Notes: a model not told the origin generated them from the letters alone. Counted from the first letter of the stretch, positions 48,330 through 57,931 are shown. The stretch: DNA of 64,000 nucleotides from Bacteroidales bacterium (GCA_017442315.1 JAFRZX010000030.1:146968-210967); one strand, 5' to 3'. A program made the numbers and translations.

Positions 48330-49805
48330 TTATCCTAATGTGTTGAAGTATTCAGTTACTATTTCCCTTTCGTCAAAATGCACCTTTTCCGTACCTGTAA
48401 TCTGGTAGGTCTCATGTCCTTTGCCTGCAAGCAGGACTGTTGCTCCAGGTCCGGCAAGCATCAGAGCCGTCCTTATCGCCTCCGCCCTGTCTTCGATGAA
48501 AAGTGACTTTGCTCTGCCTGCTGTGTCCATTCCTCCCTTGATATCGGCCATGATATCGGCAGTCCTTTCTGTGCGGCTATTGTCTGATGTGACTATTATC
48601 CTGTCTGCAGATTTCTGGGCGATCTTTGCCATTTCCGGACGCTTTGTCCTGTCTCTGTCGCCTCCGCATCCGAATAAGCAGATAATTTCTCTATCAGGAG
48701 CTATCTCACGTAGAGTCTTCAGAACATTTTCCAGAGCATCAGGAGTGTGGGCATAGTCGATTATGACCGAAATATCCTTGGGACCTTTAATGTTTTCAAA
48801 TCTTCCTGGAGCCGGGGTCATCCGGCTGAGGGCTATCAGCGTCTCTTCTTTGTCTGCTCCAAGAACGATGGCTGTGGTGTAGATGGCAAGCAGATTATAG
48901 GCATTGTGCTGACCTATGAGGCAGCTCCAGCTGTCTGTTCCGTCAATCCTCAGCAGCATTCCGTCAAAACTCTGTTCTATGATGCGGCATGTATGGTCGG
49001 CAATTCCCTTCATGGAGAAGGTCACAACTTTGGCTTTTGTGTTCTGCACCATCACCATACCGTTGCGGTCATCAGTGTTGGTGATGGCAAAAGCATCTTC
49101 AGGCAATTTGTCAAAGAACATTTTCTTACATCTCAGATACTCGGCGAATGTCTTGTGGTAATCAAGATGATCATGAGTGAGGTTTGAGAATATTCCTACC
49201 TTGAATTCGAGCCCCTCAATCCTTTCCTGCTCCACTCCTATGGAACTTACCTCCATGAAGCAATATCCGCATCCGGACTGCACCATTTCATCAAGAAGTG
49301 AATTGATGGTTATAGGGTCAGATGTGGTATTCACGGCCTCGTATCTTTTTGTGCCTACGTAATTGGCTATTGTGGAAAGCATGCCGCAACTGTATCCAAG
49401 CTGGGTAAACATCCTGTAAAGGAGGGTTACGGTAGTGGTCTTGCCGTTGGTTCCTGTGATTCCGACAAGTGTCAGTTTTCCGGACGGGTTGTCATAGAAA
49501 TTGGCCGCCATTATTGCGAGGGCATGTCTGGCGGATCCGGTCTTCACGAATGCTATCCCTTCTGTGTCCATGTTGCGCGTTTGCTGCTCAAGCATCTGCT
49601 GGTCTTCATATGCAATGACACGTGCACCTTTCCCGATGGCAGTTGCTATGTATGCGTGACCGTCTCCGGCGTGGCCTTTGACAGCCACGAAAAGTGCTCC
49701 GCGTGTCACCTTCCTTGAATCGTTGCAGATGGCATCGACTTCTATTCGTCCATGCCCTTTTATTATTGCAGCTCCACTGCCTTCTATGATTCTGTCCAGT
49801 CTCAT
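48330..49805 (-). CDS. murE: UDP-MurNAc-tripeptide synthetase (MurE)
   Basis: MurE adds the third amino acid of the stem peptide. The 491 residues show the P-loop GITGTNGKTTTVT and the carbamylated-lysine region. The substrate-selecting motif reads DNSR at residues 408-411, where meso-diaminopimelate enzymes normally have DNPR. The retained Arg still points to meso-DAP. It lies 11 bases after the PBP gene and three before mraY. Confidence 0.95.
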   Translation of the reverse strand: MRLDRIIEGSGAAIIKGHGRIEVDAICNDSRKVTRGALFVAVKGHAGDGHAYIATAIGKGARVIAYEDQQMLEQQTRNMDTEGIAFVKTGSARHALAIMAANFYDNPSGKLTLVGITGTNGKTTTVTLLYRMFTQLGYSCGMLSTIANYVGTKRYEAVNTTSDPITINSLLDEMVQSGCGYCFMEVSSIGVEQERIEGLEFKVGIFSNLTHDHLDYHKTFAEYLRCKKMFFDKLPEDAFAITNTDDRNGMVMVQNTKAKVVTFSMKGIADHTCRIIEQSFDGMLLRIDGTDSWSCLIGQHNAYNLLAIYTTAIVLGADKEETLIALSRMTPAPGRFENIKGPKDISVIIDYAHTPDALENVLKTLREIAPDREIICLFGCGGDRDRTKRPEMAKIAQKSADRIIVTSDNSRTERTADIMADIKGGMDTAGRAKSLFIEDRAEAIRTALMLAGPGATVLLAGKGHETYQITGTEKVHFDEREIVTEYFNTLG

Positions 49806-49816
49806 CTTCCTTTATT

Positions 49817-51970
49817 TTATTTCAGAATGAGTTCTATTGTCTGCCCTTTGGTATATGATGTGCCGGCTTCCGGTTTCTGGCTTGCCACATGTCCGACTCC
49901 TTCATATACGCATCTGTAGCCGTTGTTCTCTATTGCGTATATTGCATCCTGCAGACCCATTCCGTTTACATCCGGCACGGGACCGCCTCCTTTGCGTGTC
50001 CCTATGTGTCTTGCCTTCATTTCAGGAACGGATGCCCTGTCTTTCAGAGCTCTGCCCCAATGACAGTCCAGAGCCCAGACATTGTCTACAATTTCCCTGA
50101 ATGCCCGTGCCGGATGATTTCCTCCAGCGTATTCGTTACTTTTTGTCAAGCCGGTGTAGATTGTCACTATCGTAGTATATTCAGGATCATCTGCAGGGAA
50201 GAAACCTACAAATGTGGCCTGATATTTCCTTAACCCGTCAACTGACAGATATTTGTCTTCCTTTGTGGGCTTTTCATGTCTTGCGAGTCTGACGCGGGCT
50301 GTACCAGTCTTTCCGGCGACTTCACACTTGGCATCCTTCAGCCTATGTCCGGTACCTTCAGCGGTAACGAGCTTGAGAACGCTGGTCAATGTGTCTGCCG
50401 TTGCCATTGAGCAGATGGCTCCGTTGAGTATTTCAGGCTCAAATCTTTTGCATATCTTGCCATCCTTTTCATATGCCTCTATGAGATAAGGCTTCATCAT
50501 CTTTCCCTTGTTGGCGATGGCATTATAGAAGTTTACCATGTTGAGAGGCGTTTCCAGTACACTGTATCCGATTGCGCAAGAGTATAGGCTTGCCACAGAC
50601 CAATATTTGCCGTCAGGGTCGGGAAGTGATGATTTTGAATAACCTCTTACATCAAGGTCAAATCTGTAGGAGTCATTAAGCTTATAGCTGTACAAATTGT
50701 TTATGAATTCTTCAGGACAATTCCTGTAGTGATCCAGAACCAGTCGTCTGAATACGTTATTCGACGACATCTTGAAACCTTCACGTACACTTATGGTGTT
50801 CTTCTTTGTCCTGTCTTCATATCGGATAAGGCTCTGGTCTGGTGTCAGTTTTGGAAATCCCTCAAGCTTTCCGCGATTTGTCGCAACCTCTGTATCAAGA
50901 GATACCTTTCCGTCTTCCAGCAGTGACATCAGTGTGGCTGTCTTGAATACAGAACCGGGCTCTCCGGCGCGTCCGACTGCCATGTTCAAGCTTTCAGTAA
51001 GATTGCCGTGGCGGTTCCGTCTCAGGTTGACCATTGCTCTTATTGCCCCTGTCTTTACGTCCATCACTACAGCGCATCCACCCTCAAGACTGTTGTCGTC
51101 CGTCAGTACATTTCTTATCGCCCTATCTGCAATATCTTGAATATCAATATCCAGGGTAGTTCTGATATCCATTCCATGCTCTACTTCTACCACAGTGCTG
51201 TCAGGGTCGAGGATGACACCATAGTCCATCTCCTTGGTCCACTGCTTTCCTTCCGTCCCGTGCAGAATATAGTCATACTGGCCTTCAATTCCTGAATAGA
51301 CGCTGCTGTCAGGGTTCTCCTTGTTGATCCAGACCCTTCCTATCACTTGTCCTGCAAGTGTGCCATAGGGATATTGTCTGGTGGCGTTGGTATCCACCTT
51401 CATTCCGCTTCTGTATTTTCCCTCTTTCAGAAGGGGAAGCTGTTCAAGTTTCTTTAATGTGGAATAATCTATGTTTTTTGCGATAAGCAGATTGCGCCTG
51501 CCTTTTTTCTTGTTGGATTCGCGGTTGACTATTATCGAATCGTAGTATGATTCAGCCGTCCTGTCACCTCCCAGCACTTCAGGAAGCTGCTGACATGCGT
51601 CCCATGCCAGTTTTCTCCATCCGGCTTCATCAACAGTATCCTTGTTAATCCGTACAACTCCGGCTGCCAGTTCGTTTTTCAGAATGTGACTGTCCATCCT
51701 TATTGTATAGGAAGGTGTGGAAATTGCCAGAAGTTTTCCGTTGTGGTCGAGAATGGATCCTCGTTCCGGTTCTATGGCAACTTCAATCTTATCTGATTGG
51801 AATTCCTTGGCGGTCTGTGTGTCTGGACTCCAGAGGTATTGTATGTATATGATCTTTCCTATTATTACCAAGGATGCTATAAGAAACAGACAATAAAGTG
51901 ACCATAGGACCTTGCTGATCCTATACCTGTCTTCCTGCTGAATGTCATTCCTTTGCATCTTTCTTTTCAA
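49817..51970 (-). CDS. ftsI: Division transpeptidase (class B PBP) with PASTA domain
   Basis: A 717-residue membrane-anchored class B penicillin-binding protein. TM helix at about 25-48; dimerisation domain (about 60-270); transpeptidase domain with Ser340-x-x-Lys343 (GSVFKT), SSN (KMSSNNVF) and KTG (AGKTGTAR). A single PASTA domain closes the protein (about 665-717, GLQDAIYAIENNGY). It crosslinks septal peptidoglycan with FtsW. It starts by overlapping the previous gene by four bases. Confidence 0.95.
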   Translation of the reverse strand: MKRKMQRNDIQQEDRYRISKVLWSLYCLFLIASLVIIGKIIYIQYLWSPDTQTAKEFQSDKIEVAIEPERGSILDHNGKLLAISTPSYTIRMDSHILKNELAAGVVRINKDTVDEAGWRKLAWDACQQLPEVLGGDRTAESYYDSIIVNRESNKKKGRRNLLIAKNIDYSTLKKLEQLPLLKEGKYRSGMKVDTNATRQYPYGTLAGQVIGRVWINKENPDSSVYSGIEGQYDYILHGTEGKQWTKEMDYGVILDPDSTVVEVEHGMDIRTTLDIDIQDIADRAIRNVLTDDNSLEGGCAVVMDVKTGAIRAMVNLRRNRHGNLTESLNMAVGRAGEPGSVFKTATLMSLLEDGKVSLDTEVATNRGKLEGFPKLTPDQSLIRYEDRTKKNTISVREGFKMSSNNVFRRLVLDHYRNCPEEFINNLYSYKLNDSYRFDLDVRGYSKSSLPDPDGKYWSVASLYSCAIGYSVLETPLNMVNFYNAIANKGKMMKPYLIEAYEKDGKICKRFEPEILNGAICSMATADTLTSVLKLVTAEGTGHRLKDAKCEVAGKTGTARVRLARHEKPTKEDKYLSVDGLRKYQATFVGFFPADDPEYTTIVTIYTGLTKSNEYAGGNHPARAFREIVDNVWALDCHWGRALKDRASVPEMKARHIGTRKGGGPVPDVNGMGLQDAIYAIENNGYRCVYEGVGHVASQKPEAGTSYTKGQTIELILK

Positions 51971-52329
51971 TCTACAAGTCTGTCTGCCGGTTTTTCCGGT
52001 GCCTTCACTTCCGATCCGCTTTCCTTAAGCAAACTTTCTATCGTACTTATGCGGGAGAGCCCGGCAATGTCACAAGTCTTCTTGGCATACGATATCTTAA
52101 GTTCCTTTATTCTTTCCTTATTCTGTTCAGCTTTGAGCATGGTCTGGTCGCTTTTATATGTGAGCCATATGCTTACCCATGCCAATGCGAATGTGTACAG
52201 GATGAAAGGGAACAGTTTATCCACTCTCATCCTCAGCAATATGTCTCCACGCCCAATGGACCTGAAAGTCTCAATGATGGCGCCGGATACAGCCTTCCAA
52301 TCGATATCCTTTAATCTGAATTCCATCAT
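51967..52329 (-). CDS. FtsL-like divisome protein
   Basis: A 120-residue protein with one transmembrane helix at about 38-58 (FPFILYTFALAWVSIWL) and a following helix predicted to form a coiled coil (KAEQNKERIKELKISYAKK). Size, topology and position between rsmH and the PBP gene (both overlaps of four bases) match FtsL, although sequence conservation is too low to name it without context. Confidence 0.75.
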   Translation of the reverse strand: MMEFRLKDIDWKAVSGAIIETFRSIGRGDILLRMRVDKLFPFILYTFALAWVSIWLTYKSDQTMLKAEQNKERIKELKISYAKKTCDIAGLSRISTIESLLKESGSEVKAPEKPADRLVD

Positions 52330-53237
52330 TCTGCTGTCTTTTCCGCTATTCTGAGCTTCGCACTTCGGGCTCTAGTGTTTACGGCTATTTCACATTCCTG
52401 AGGAAGGATCGGCTTTCTGTTCACAGCTCTCAAAGGGGATGAGACATTGCCGTAGAAATCTTTTATGATCCTTCCTTCAATGTTGCCTGCTTTGATGAAG
52501 TTCTTTACCATCCTGTCTTCGAGGGAGTGATAAGTGATTACCACAAGCCTTCCTCCTGCCTTCAGTGACTGCGTTGCACCGATGAGAAACTTTTCCAGGG
52601 ATCTCATCTCCTGATTGACTTCAATCCTCAGGGCCTGGTAAACCTTTGCCAGAAACTTATGCTCTGCAAATTTCGGCAGAGCGCTTTCGATGGCTCTTCC
52701 CAGATCCGTAGTGCTTTTTATTTCAGATGTCTCTCTGGCCTTGCAGATAAGCTGCGCTATCCGGCGGCTGTTGTCAACCTCGCCGTAAAGTCTGAATATC
52801 CTTTCCAGCTGCTCATATTCATACCCGTTTATTATATCGGCAGCAGTCGTTGCCCCTTCCTGATTCATCCTCATGTCCAGAGGTGCCTCGTAGCGGAATG
52901 AGAAACCTCTTTCTGCTGTATCAAACTGATGTGAGGATACTCCCAGATCAGCAAGTATGCCATCTATTCCTTCAGTATAGCCATGGTTGAGAAGATGGTT
53001 GTGTATCCATCGGAAATCGCTTCTTACCAATGTGAGGCGAGAGTCGTCCGGTTTGTTGGCCAGTGCATCGCTGTCGCGGTCAAAAGACACTACATGACCC
53101 TCCTTGGAAATTCTTTTAAGAATCTCACATGTGTGTCCTCCACCTCCGAAGGTGGCATCTGCGTATATTCCTGATGGAGAGCTGATTAAAGCAGAAACGC
53201 TTTCATCAAGCAAGACTGGGGTGTGGTATCCGGACAT
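52326..53237 (-). CDS. rsmH: 16S rRNA m4C1402 methyltransferase
   Basis: I start it at the ATG at 53237 (MSGYHTPVLLDESV), 303 residues; the longer frame runs back into mraZ. RsmH (MraW) methylates N4 of C1402 in 16S rRNA using S-adenosylmethionine. Motifs: YADATFGGGGHT for SAM binding, GILADLGVSSHQFD, and the C-terminal ITYHSLEDRMVKNF. It lies 16 bases after mraZ. Confidence 0.96.
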   Translation of the reverse strand: MSGYHTPVLLDESVSALISSPSGIYADATFGGGGHTCEILKRISKEGHVVSFDRDSDALANKPDDSRLTLVRSDFRWIHNHLLNHGYTEGIDGILADLGVSSHQFDTAERGFSFRYEAPLDMRMNQEGATTAADIINGYEYEQLERIFRLYGEVDNSRRIAQLICKARETSEIKSTTDLGRAIESALPKFAEHKFLAKVYQALRIEVNQEMRSLEKFLIGATQSLKAGGRLVVITYHSLEDRMVKNFIKAGNIEGRIIKDFYGNVSSPLRAVNRKPILPQECEIAVNTRARSAKLRIAEKTAE

Positions 53238-53253
53238 GTTCAGGCCTCCTGTA

Positions 53254-53706
53254 TTATAAACGTCCGGATATTTTCCTGCCCATCGAACGGAACTCCTCCG
53301 AAGAAAGTTTCCCGTTTTCAATTTCTTCTTTAGCCCAGATTTCGACCTTGTAGTCGACACCGAGGAAAACGACTTCCTTTGCGATGCCGGCCTTGTCAAG
53401 AATCTCTTTCGGAATGGTTATTCTACCTAGCTTTGCGTCAGGGACAACAGTCACTGTGTCGCTCATGTAGGTCCTCCAATATTTCATGTGGTCCTCATCA
53501 AAGGCAAGGTCAAGCTTTGCTCTTACAGCCTGAGACATGTTTGCCCATTCCTGCCAGGTATACATCTCCAGACAATTGGAATACATGTCTTTTCTGATCA
53601 CGAAAGGCATCTGGTCGGCAGGAACGGCGCTCTTGATGGCAGAAGGAATCACAATTCTTCCCTTGTCATCTATCTTAGCACTATGTCTGCCGAAAAAGCC
53701 AGTCAT
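53254..53706 (-). CDS. mraZ: Transcriptional regulator MraZ
   Basis: I start at the ATG at 53706 (MTGFFGRHSAKIDDKGR), the conserved MraZ N-terminus, giving 150 residues; an upstream frame start at 53763 would overlap the operator. MraZ forms a ring and binds direct repeats upstream of its own operon. Two AbrB-like SpoVT folds are seen: the first near DDKGRIVIPSAIK and the second near AKLGRITIPKEI. It heads the division and cell-wall cluster. Confidence 0.95.
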   Translation of the reverse strand: MTGFFGRHSAKIDDKGRIVIPSAIKSAVPADQMPFVIRKDMYSNCLEMYTWQEWANMSQAVRAKLDLAFDEDHMKYWRTYMSDTVTVVPDAKLGRITIPKEILDKAGIAKEVVFLGVDYKVEIWAKEEIENGKLSSEEFRSMGRKISGRL

Positions 53707-53730
53707 TTGAACACATTTTTTAGAGTGATG

Positions 53731-53738
53731 CAAAGTTA
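53731..53738 (-). promoter_or_regulatory. -7 element of the mraZ operon promoter
   Basis: The minus strand reads TAACTTTG, a perfect TAnnTTTG, 25 bases before the mraZ ATG. There is no TTTG at -33; MraZ repeats occupy that region. Confidence 0.65.
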
Positions 53739-53742
53739 TAAT

Positions 53743-53782
53743 CTTTTTTCCACTTTCTCCCATAATTTTCCAAATTTTTCCA
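53743..53782 (-). promoter_or_regulatory. Probable MraZ operator (four 10-bp repeats)
   Basis: On the minus strand four head-to-tail 10-base units begin with TGGAAAAATT, TGGAAAATTA, TGGGAGAAAG and TGGAAAAAAG. Repeats of TGGRN about 10 bases apart match the known MraZ recognition pattern. They start five bases upstream of the -7 element, so binding should compete with polymerase. Confidence 0.7.
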
Positions 53783-53804
53783 CAATTTTTTCAACAGAGT
53801 TTTA

Positions 53805-53812
53805 TAATTTTG
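53805..53812 (+). promoter_or_regulatory. -7 element for the M23 peptidase gene
   Basis: TAATTTTG is a perfect TAnnTTTG, 22 bases before the ATG at 53835. It faces away from the mraZ promoter and shares the same short region. Confidence 0.5.
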
Positions 53813-53834
53813 CAGACAGTTGAAATGAAGTAAC

Positions 53835-55100
53835 ATGAAGAAGATTTTAAATATCTGTGCTACAGTGTTTTATATGGCTGCATTGTGTGTTGCGGCAGTG
53901 TCATGTAGAAGCATAGACGAAGAATGTCGGGATGAAGAAACCGAGACGGTTCTTGAAGCGTCTGATGCCTTTTGCCCTGACAGTTTGTTTTGTGTGGATG
54001 GCAAGGTGGGCAAAGGCCAGTTTTTTGCCTCTTTGCTGGGAGATTTGGGAATGTCGGCTCAGGAGGCGTATGACCTGACGGAGGCATGTGACAGTGTGTT
54101 CGATGTGAAGACTTTACGGGTAGGACATTCATATCAGGCATATTATTCCGGTGAGGGGGATGCCAGAGAACTGAAATATCTGGTTTATGACAGAGACCGG
54201 GGCAGCAGAATAATATTCAGCTGTATCCCTCCGTATGAGGCTGTAGTCGAATTCAAGCCTGTGGAAGTAGTGCGGCGATATGCTGATGTCACAATTTCCT
54301 CCTCATTGTGGAATGACATGCTGGATGCCGGTGTCTCTCCGCTGCTGATACTCAGTCTTTCCGATATTTATGCCTGGACTGTGGACTTCTTTGGATTGCA
54401 GAAGGGAGACCGTTTCAAGGTTCTTTATGACGAGAAGGTGTGCGAAGGGGAAACTATAGCGGTGGATACTGTTTATTATGCTGAATTTCAGCATGGTAAG
54501 GATGTGTTTCCGATGGTCATGTTTGATCAGAAGGATGGCGGGAACATCTGGTGGAATGAAAAGGGGGAGAGCATGCGCAAGGCGTTCCTCAAGGCTCCTC
54601 TGAAATATTCGCGCATCAGTTCCGGGTTTTCATACGCCCGCCGTCATCCGGTGACCAGAAAGGTGCAGCCGCATACAGGAGTCGATTATGCTGCACCGGC
54701 AGGAACACCGGTTGTGACCATAGGTGACGGTACGGTGACAAGTGTGAAATATGAAGGAGCCGGGGGAAAAGTCGTTCGTATCAGGCATAACTCGGTCTAT
54801 ACTACGGCATATCTGCATCTTTCCAAGTATGCCAAAGGACTGACGGCAGGCAAGCGGGTACGTCAAGGCGAGGTTATCGGATATGTGGGTTCCACAGGAC
54901 GTTCTACCGGACCTCATCTTGATTTCCGTGTATGGAAGAACGGGTCGCCTATCAACCCTCTTAAAATGGATTCACCTCCTGCAGAGCCGCTGAAGGGAGA
55001 AAATTACAAATCTTTTGAAGAGGCCAAAAGGTTATATGTCTCCAGGGTCGATTCTTTGGTTGCATATGATATGGTGAAGCTTCTGGTTGACAAGCTGTAG
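53835..55100 (+). CDS. M23-family peptidase lipoprotein
   Basis: The 421-residue protein has a lipobox (AVSC, Cys24) and an N-terminal region with OapA/LysM-like fold features (GQFFASLLGDLGMS, then DKTLRVGHSY-type). Residues about 250-375 form an M23 domain: SGFSYARRHPV, the HTGVD metal motif, then TGPHLDFRVW. The last motif has HxD where most M23 enzymes have HxH; Bacteroidota proteins often vary here. It probably cuts stem-peptide crosslinks in the periplasm or activates an amidase. It diverges from mraZ with only 128 bases between starts. Confidence 0.82.
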   Translation: MKKILNICATVFYMAALCVAAVSCRSIDEECRDEETETVLEASDAFCPDSLFCVDGKVGKGQFFASLLGDLGMSAQEAYDLTEACDSVFDVKTLRVGHSYQAYYSGEGDARELKYLVYDRDRGSRIIFSCIPPYEAVVEFKPVEVVRRYADVTISSSLWNDMLDAGVSPLLILSLSDIYAWTVDFFGLQKGDRFKVLYDEKVCEGETIAVDTVYYAEFQHGKDVFPMVMFDQKDGGNIWWNEKGESMRKAFLKAPLKYSRISSGFSYARRHPVTRKVQPHTGVDYAAPAGTPVVTIGDGTVTSVKYEGAGGKVVRIRHNSVYTTAYLHLSKYAKGLTAGKRVRQGEVIGYVGSTGRSTGPHLDFRVWKNGSPINPLKMDSPPAEPLKGENYKSFEEAKRLYVSRVDSLVAYDMVKLLVDKL

Positions 55101-55102
55101 AT

Positions 55103-56533
55103 TTATAGTAGAGGTGCGAACAGACGCAGGACGGACTGTATGAACTTGTGATACCATGCCCGTTGCTGCCATTCTTCGAGGTTTATTTCATGACAGTGTC
55201 TGAGGTCTTCAAGGAAAATATCCCTGTTCTCTCTGGCAATTTCTGCATTGTAGATATATGCGTTGATTTCATGACTCAGTTCAAGACTTCTGCAGTCCAT
55301 ATTGGCTGAGCCAATGATGGACAGGTAGTTGTCGGATACCAATGTCTTGGCGTGGATGAATTTCCCTTTGCGCTCGAATATCCGGATGCCGGCTTCAAGA
55401 CATTCCTTATAGAAGGACTTGTTGGCCGGGTCCATGAAGAACAGGTCTGCTTTTTCAGGCAGCATCAGTCTCACATCACATCCTTTCAATGCTGCGGACT
55501 TCAAAGCGAGCATAAGAGGCTCAGGAGGTACGAAGTATGGAGTCTGAATGTACAGATAGTCCCTTGAGTGCTGTGCTGTCCATACTGCACCCATGTGCAG
55601 CATAGGCCATTGTCTGTCCGGTTCGTCCGGAATTATCTGTACAAGCTTGTCGTCATGTGCCTTTCTGTCCAGGGGGAAAAACTCATCGAAGCTTTCCTGG
55701 ATCTTTCCGCCGGATGTTATCCAGGAATTCAGGAAACAGTACTGGAGTGCGGCCACAGCATTCCCTGTCAGTCTCATATGGGTGTCTCTCCAGCGGAAGA
55801 AATAGTCATCTCCGATATTCATGCCTCCGGTGTATCCTATCTTTCCGTCAATGATTACAATCTTGCGGTGGTCCCTGTAATTGAATTTTGAAAGCAGGAA
55901 TGTGTCCGGATTGGTAAATTTCACGATTTCGACTCCGGCTTTCTTCATTTCGTTGTAATATCCGGGCCAGATTGAGATGTTGGCTATGTTCTCATGTATG
56001 AACCTGACCTTTACTCCCTCTCTGGCCTTCTGCATCAGTAGGTTCTTGATCTTTCTGCTTCCGTCATCCTTGAGAAAATAGAAGTATTCAAAGTGTATGT
56101 GATGCTTGGCGGACAGGATGTCGTTGACCAAAGCTTCAAGCTTTCTCCCTCCTGAAGTGATTATCTCAATCTCATTGTTATCACTGACAGTAAGTCCGCT
56201 GTCACTCTTGAGCAGACGGCTCAGTTCCCGGAATTCAGGCTTTATACGCTCTTCATGCTGTGTCCCGAACAGAAGATGTCTTGTACTGGCGCTTGCCTTT
56301 TCTTCAAAGATGTTCAGGAAATCCTTGTTCCGCAGCTGGAATATACCAGGCTTTCTGAAATTGAGGCCGAATATGATGTAAAGCAGGATGCCTATGACGG
56401 GAAGGATGGCAATGATAAGTATCCATGCGACTTTTCTTCCAGAGTCCTGGTTATCATTAAGAATGACCAGTACAGTACCGATGACTATACATAGGAAGAA
56501 TGCGTAAGTCAATATGGAGATGAAATCCTGCAT
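55103..56533 (-). CDS. cls: Cardiolipin synthase
   Basis: Two N-terminal TM helices (about 5-25 and 33-53) precede two phospholipase D motifs: HRKIVIID followed by GYTGGMNIGDDY, and HAKTLVSD with the paired IIGSANMDCRSLELSHE. The 476 residues are normal length. It makes cardiolipin from phosphatidylglycerol in the inner membrane. It converges on the M23 gene with two bases between stops and follows miaB by 17 bases. Confidence 0.93.
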   Translation of the reverse strand: MQDFISILTYAFFLCIVIGTVLVILNDNQDSGRKVAWILIIAILPVIGILLYIIFGLNFRKPGIFQLRNKDFLNIFEEKASASTRHLLFGTQHEERIKPEFRELSRLLKSDSGLTVSDNNEIEIITSGGRKLEALVNDILSAKHHIHFEYFYFLKDDGSRKIKNLLMQKAREGVKVRFIHENIANISIWPGYYNEMKKAGVEIVKFTNPDTFLLSKFNYRDHRKIVIIDGKIGYTGGMNIGDDYFFRWRDTHMRLTGNAVAALQYCFLNSWITSGGKIQESFDEFFPLDRKAHDDKLVQIIPDEPDRQWPMLHMGAVWTAQHSRDYLYIQTPYFVPPEPLMLALKSAALKGCDVRLMLPEKADLFFMDPANKSFYKECLEAGIRIFERKGKFIHAKTLVSDNYLSIIGSANMDCRSLELSHEINAYIYNAEIARENRDIFLEDLRHCHEINLEEWQQRAWYHKFIQSVLRLFAPLL

Positions 56534-56550
56534 GTCTTTCAGATCATATG

Positions 56551-57906
56551 TCAGTCTTTTCTGCTACAGATCAGAGTCGCTGAAGTTACTGAGTCAACGA
56601 TCACCTCGCAGTAGTCGCCCGCTTTCTCACCGCGTGAAGGAAATACGCACATCTTGTTGTTGCTTGCTCTTCCGCACAATTCTTCGTGATTCTTTTTTGA
56701 CGGGCCTTCCACAAGCACTTTCAGAGTCTTTCCTATCTCCTTCTCATTGCTCTTAAGACTCATGCGTCCCTGCAGAGTTATGATTTCGTTGAGTCTTGCT
56801 GTCTTTGTCTCATAAGGGATGTCATCCGGATATTTCTTTGATGCCAGGGTTCCGGGACGTTCGGAGTATGCAAACATGAATGCGGAATCGAATACCACTT
56901 CCTCCATGAGTGTCAGCGTGTCCAGATGGTCCTGCTGAGTCTCTCCGCAGAATCCTGCTATCACGTCAGTCGTTATGCCGCAATCCGGAATTACGCTACG
57001 TATCTTGGCTACTCTCTCAAGGTACCATTCCCTGTTGTATTTCCTTCTCATCTTCTCCAGCATGATGCTGCTTCCAGACTGTACCGGAAGATGGATATGC
57101 TTGCATATGTTTTCGTATTTGGCCATAGTATAGATAACCTCGTCGCTGATGTCTTTAGGATGTGATGTAGAGAATCTTACGCGCATCTGCGGACTGACAA
57201 GTGCAACCTTTTCCAGCAGCTGGGGAAAGTTTACCGACCTGCCGTCTTCTGCCTTCCAGTCATATGAATCTACATTCTGTCCCAGAAGGGTAACTTCCTT
57301 GTATCCGGCTTCATGCAGTTCCCTGGCTTCACGCAGGATTGACTCAGGGTCTCTGCTTCTCTCTGCTCCGCGGGTATATGGTACAACGCAATAAGAACAT
57401 ACATTGTTGCATCCTCTCATTATGGAAATGAAGGCAGACACACCTTTCTTGTCCATCCTTACCGGCGAAATGTCTGCATAGGTCTCTTCGTGTGACAGCA
57501 GGACGTCTATCTGCGGATTGTCAGGTGTTAGGGCCTTGAGCATCTCCGGCAGATTGCGATATGCATCCGGTCCTGCTACAATGTCCACTTCATGGCCGTC
57601 AAGGAGCTTGTCCTTAAGCCTTTCCGCCATGCATCCCACTATTCCGATGACGACTCCGCTGCGCCTTCGCTTCTGAAGTCTGAACTGGTCCAGTCTTCCC
57701 CATATTCTCTGCTCTGCGTTGTCCCTGATGGAACAGGTGTTCGCCAGGATAAGGTCAGCCTGATCGATATCTTCTGTCAGTGAATATCCTTCGTCCTGCA
57801 GTATGGACAATATGACTTCACTGTCGTTTACATTCATCTGGCAGCCATATGTCTCTATGTAGACTTTCGGCCTTGAGTCATCTGTTGTATGTATAATGTT
57901 CTGCAT
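56551..57906 (-). CDS. miaB: tRNA-2-methylthio-N6-dimethylallyladenosine synthase
   Basis: MiaB methylthiolates i6A37 of tRNA. The 451 residues show the N-terminal cluster cysteines (YGCQMN, NTCSIR, VGCMAE), the radical-SAM CxxxCxxC in RGCNNVCSYCVVP, and a C-terminal TRAM domain. A -7 element lies 26 bases before the start. Confidence 0.95.
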   Translation of the reverse strand: MQNIIHTTDDSRPKVYIETYGCQMNVNDSEVILSILQDEGYSLTEDIDQADLILANTCSIRDNAEQRIWGRLDQFRLQKRRRSGVVIGIVGCMAERLKDKLLDGHEVDIVAGPDAYRNLPEMLKALTPDNPQIDVLLSHEETYADISPVRMDKKGVSAFISIMRGCNNVCSYCVVPYTRGAERSRDPESILREARELHEAGYKEVTLLGQNVDSYDWKAEDGRSVNFPQLLEKVALVSPQMRVRFSTSHPKDISDEVIYTMAKYENICKHIHLPVQSGSSIMLEKMRRKYNREWYLERVAKIRSVIPDCGITTDVIAGFCGETQQDHLDTLTLMEEVVFDSAFMFAYSERPGTLASKKYPDDIPYETKTARLNEIITLQGRMSLKSNEKEIGKTLKVLVEGPSKKNHEELCGRASNNKMCVFPSRGEKAGDYCEVIVDSVTSATLICSRKD

Positions 57907-57931
57907 GTTGTTCTTAATCTTTCAAATTGCA

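Noticed and set aside
52326-53399. Longer rsmH start at 53399
   Set aside because: The extra 54 codons overlap mraZ and do not resemble RsmH; the conserved N-terminus begins at 53237.
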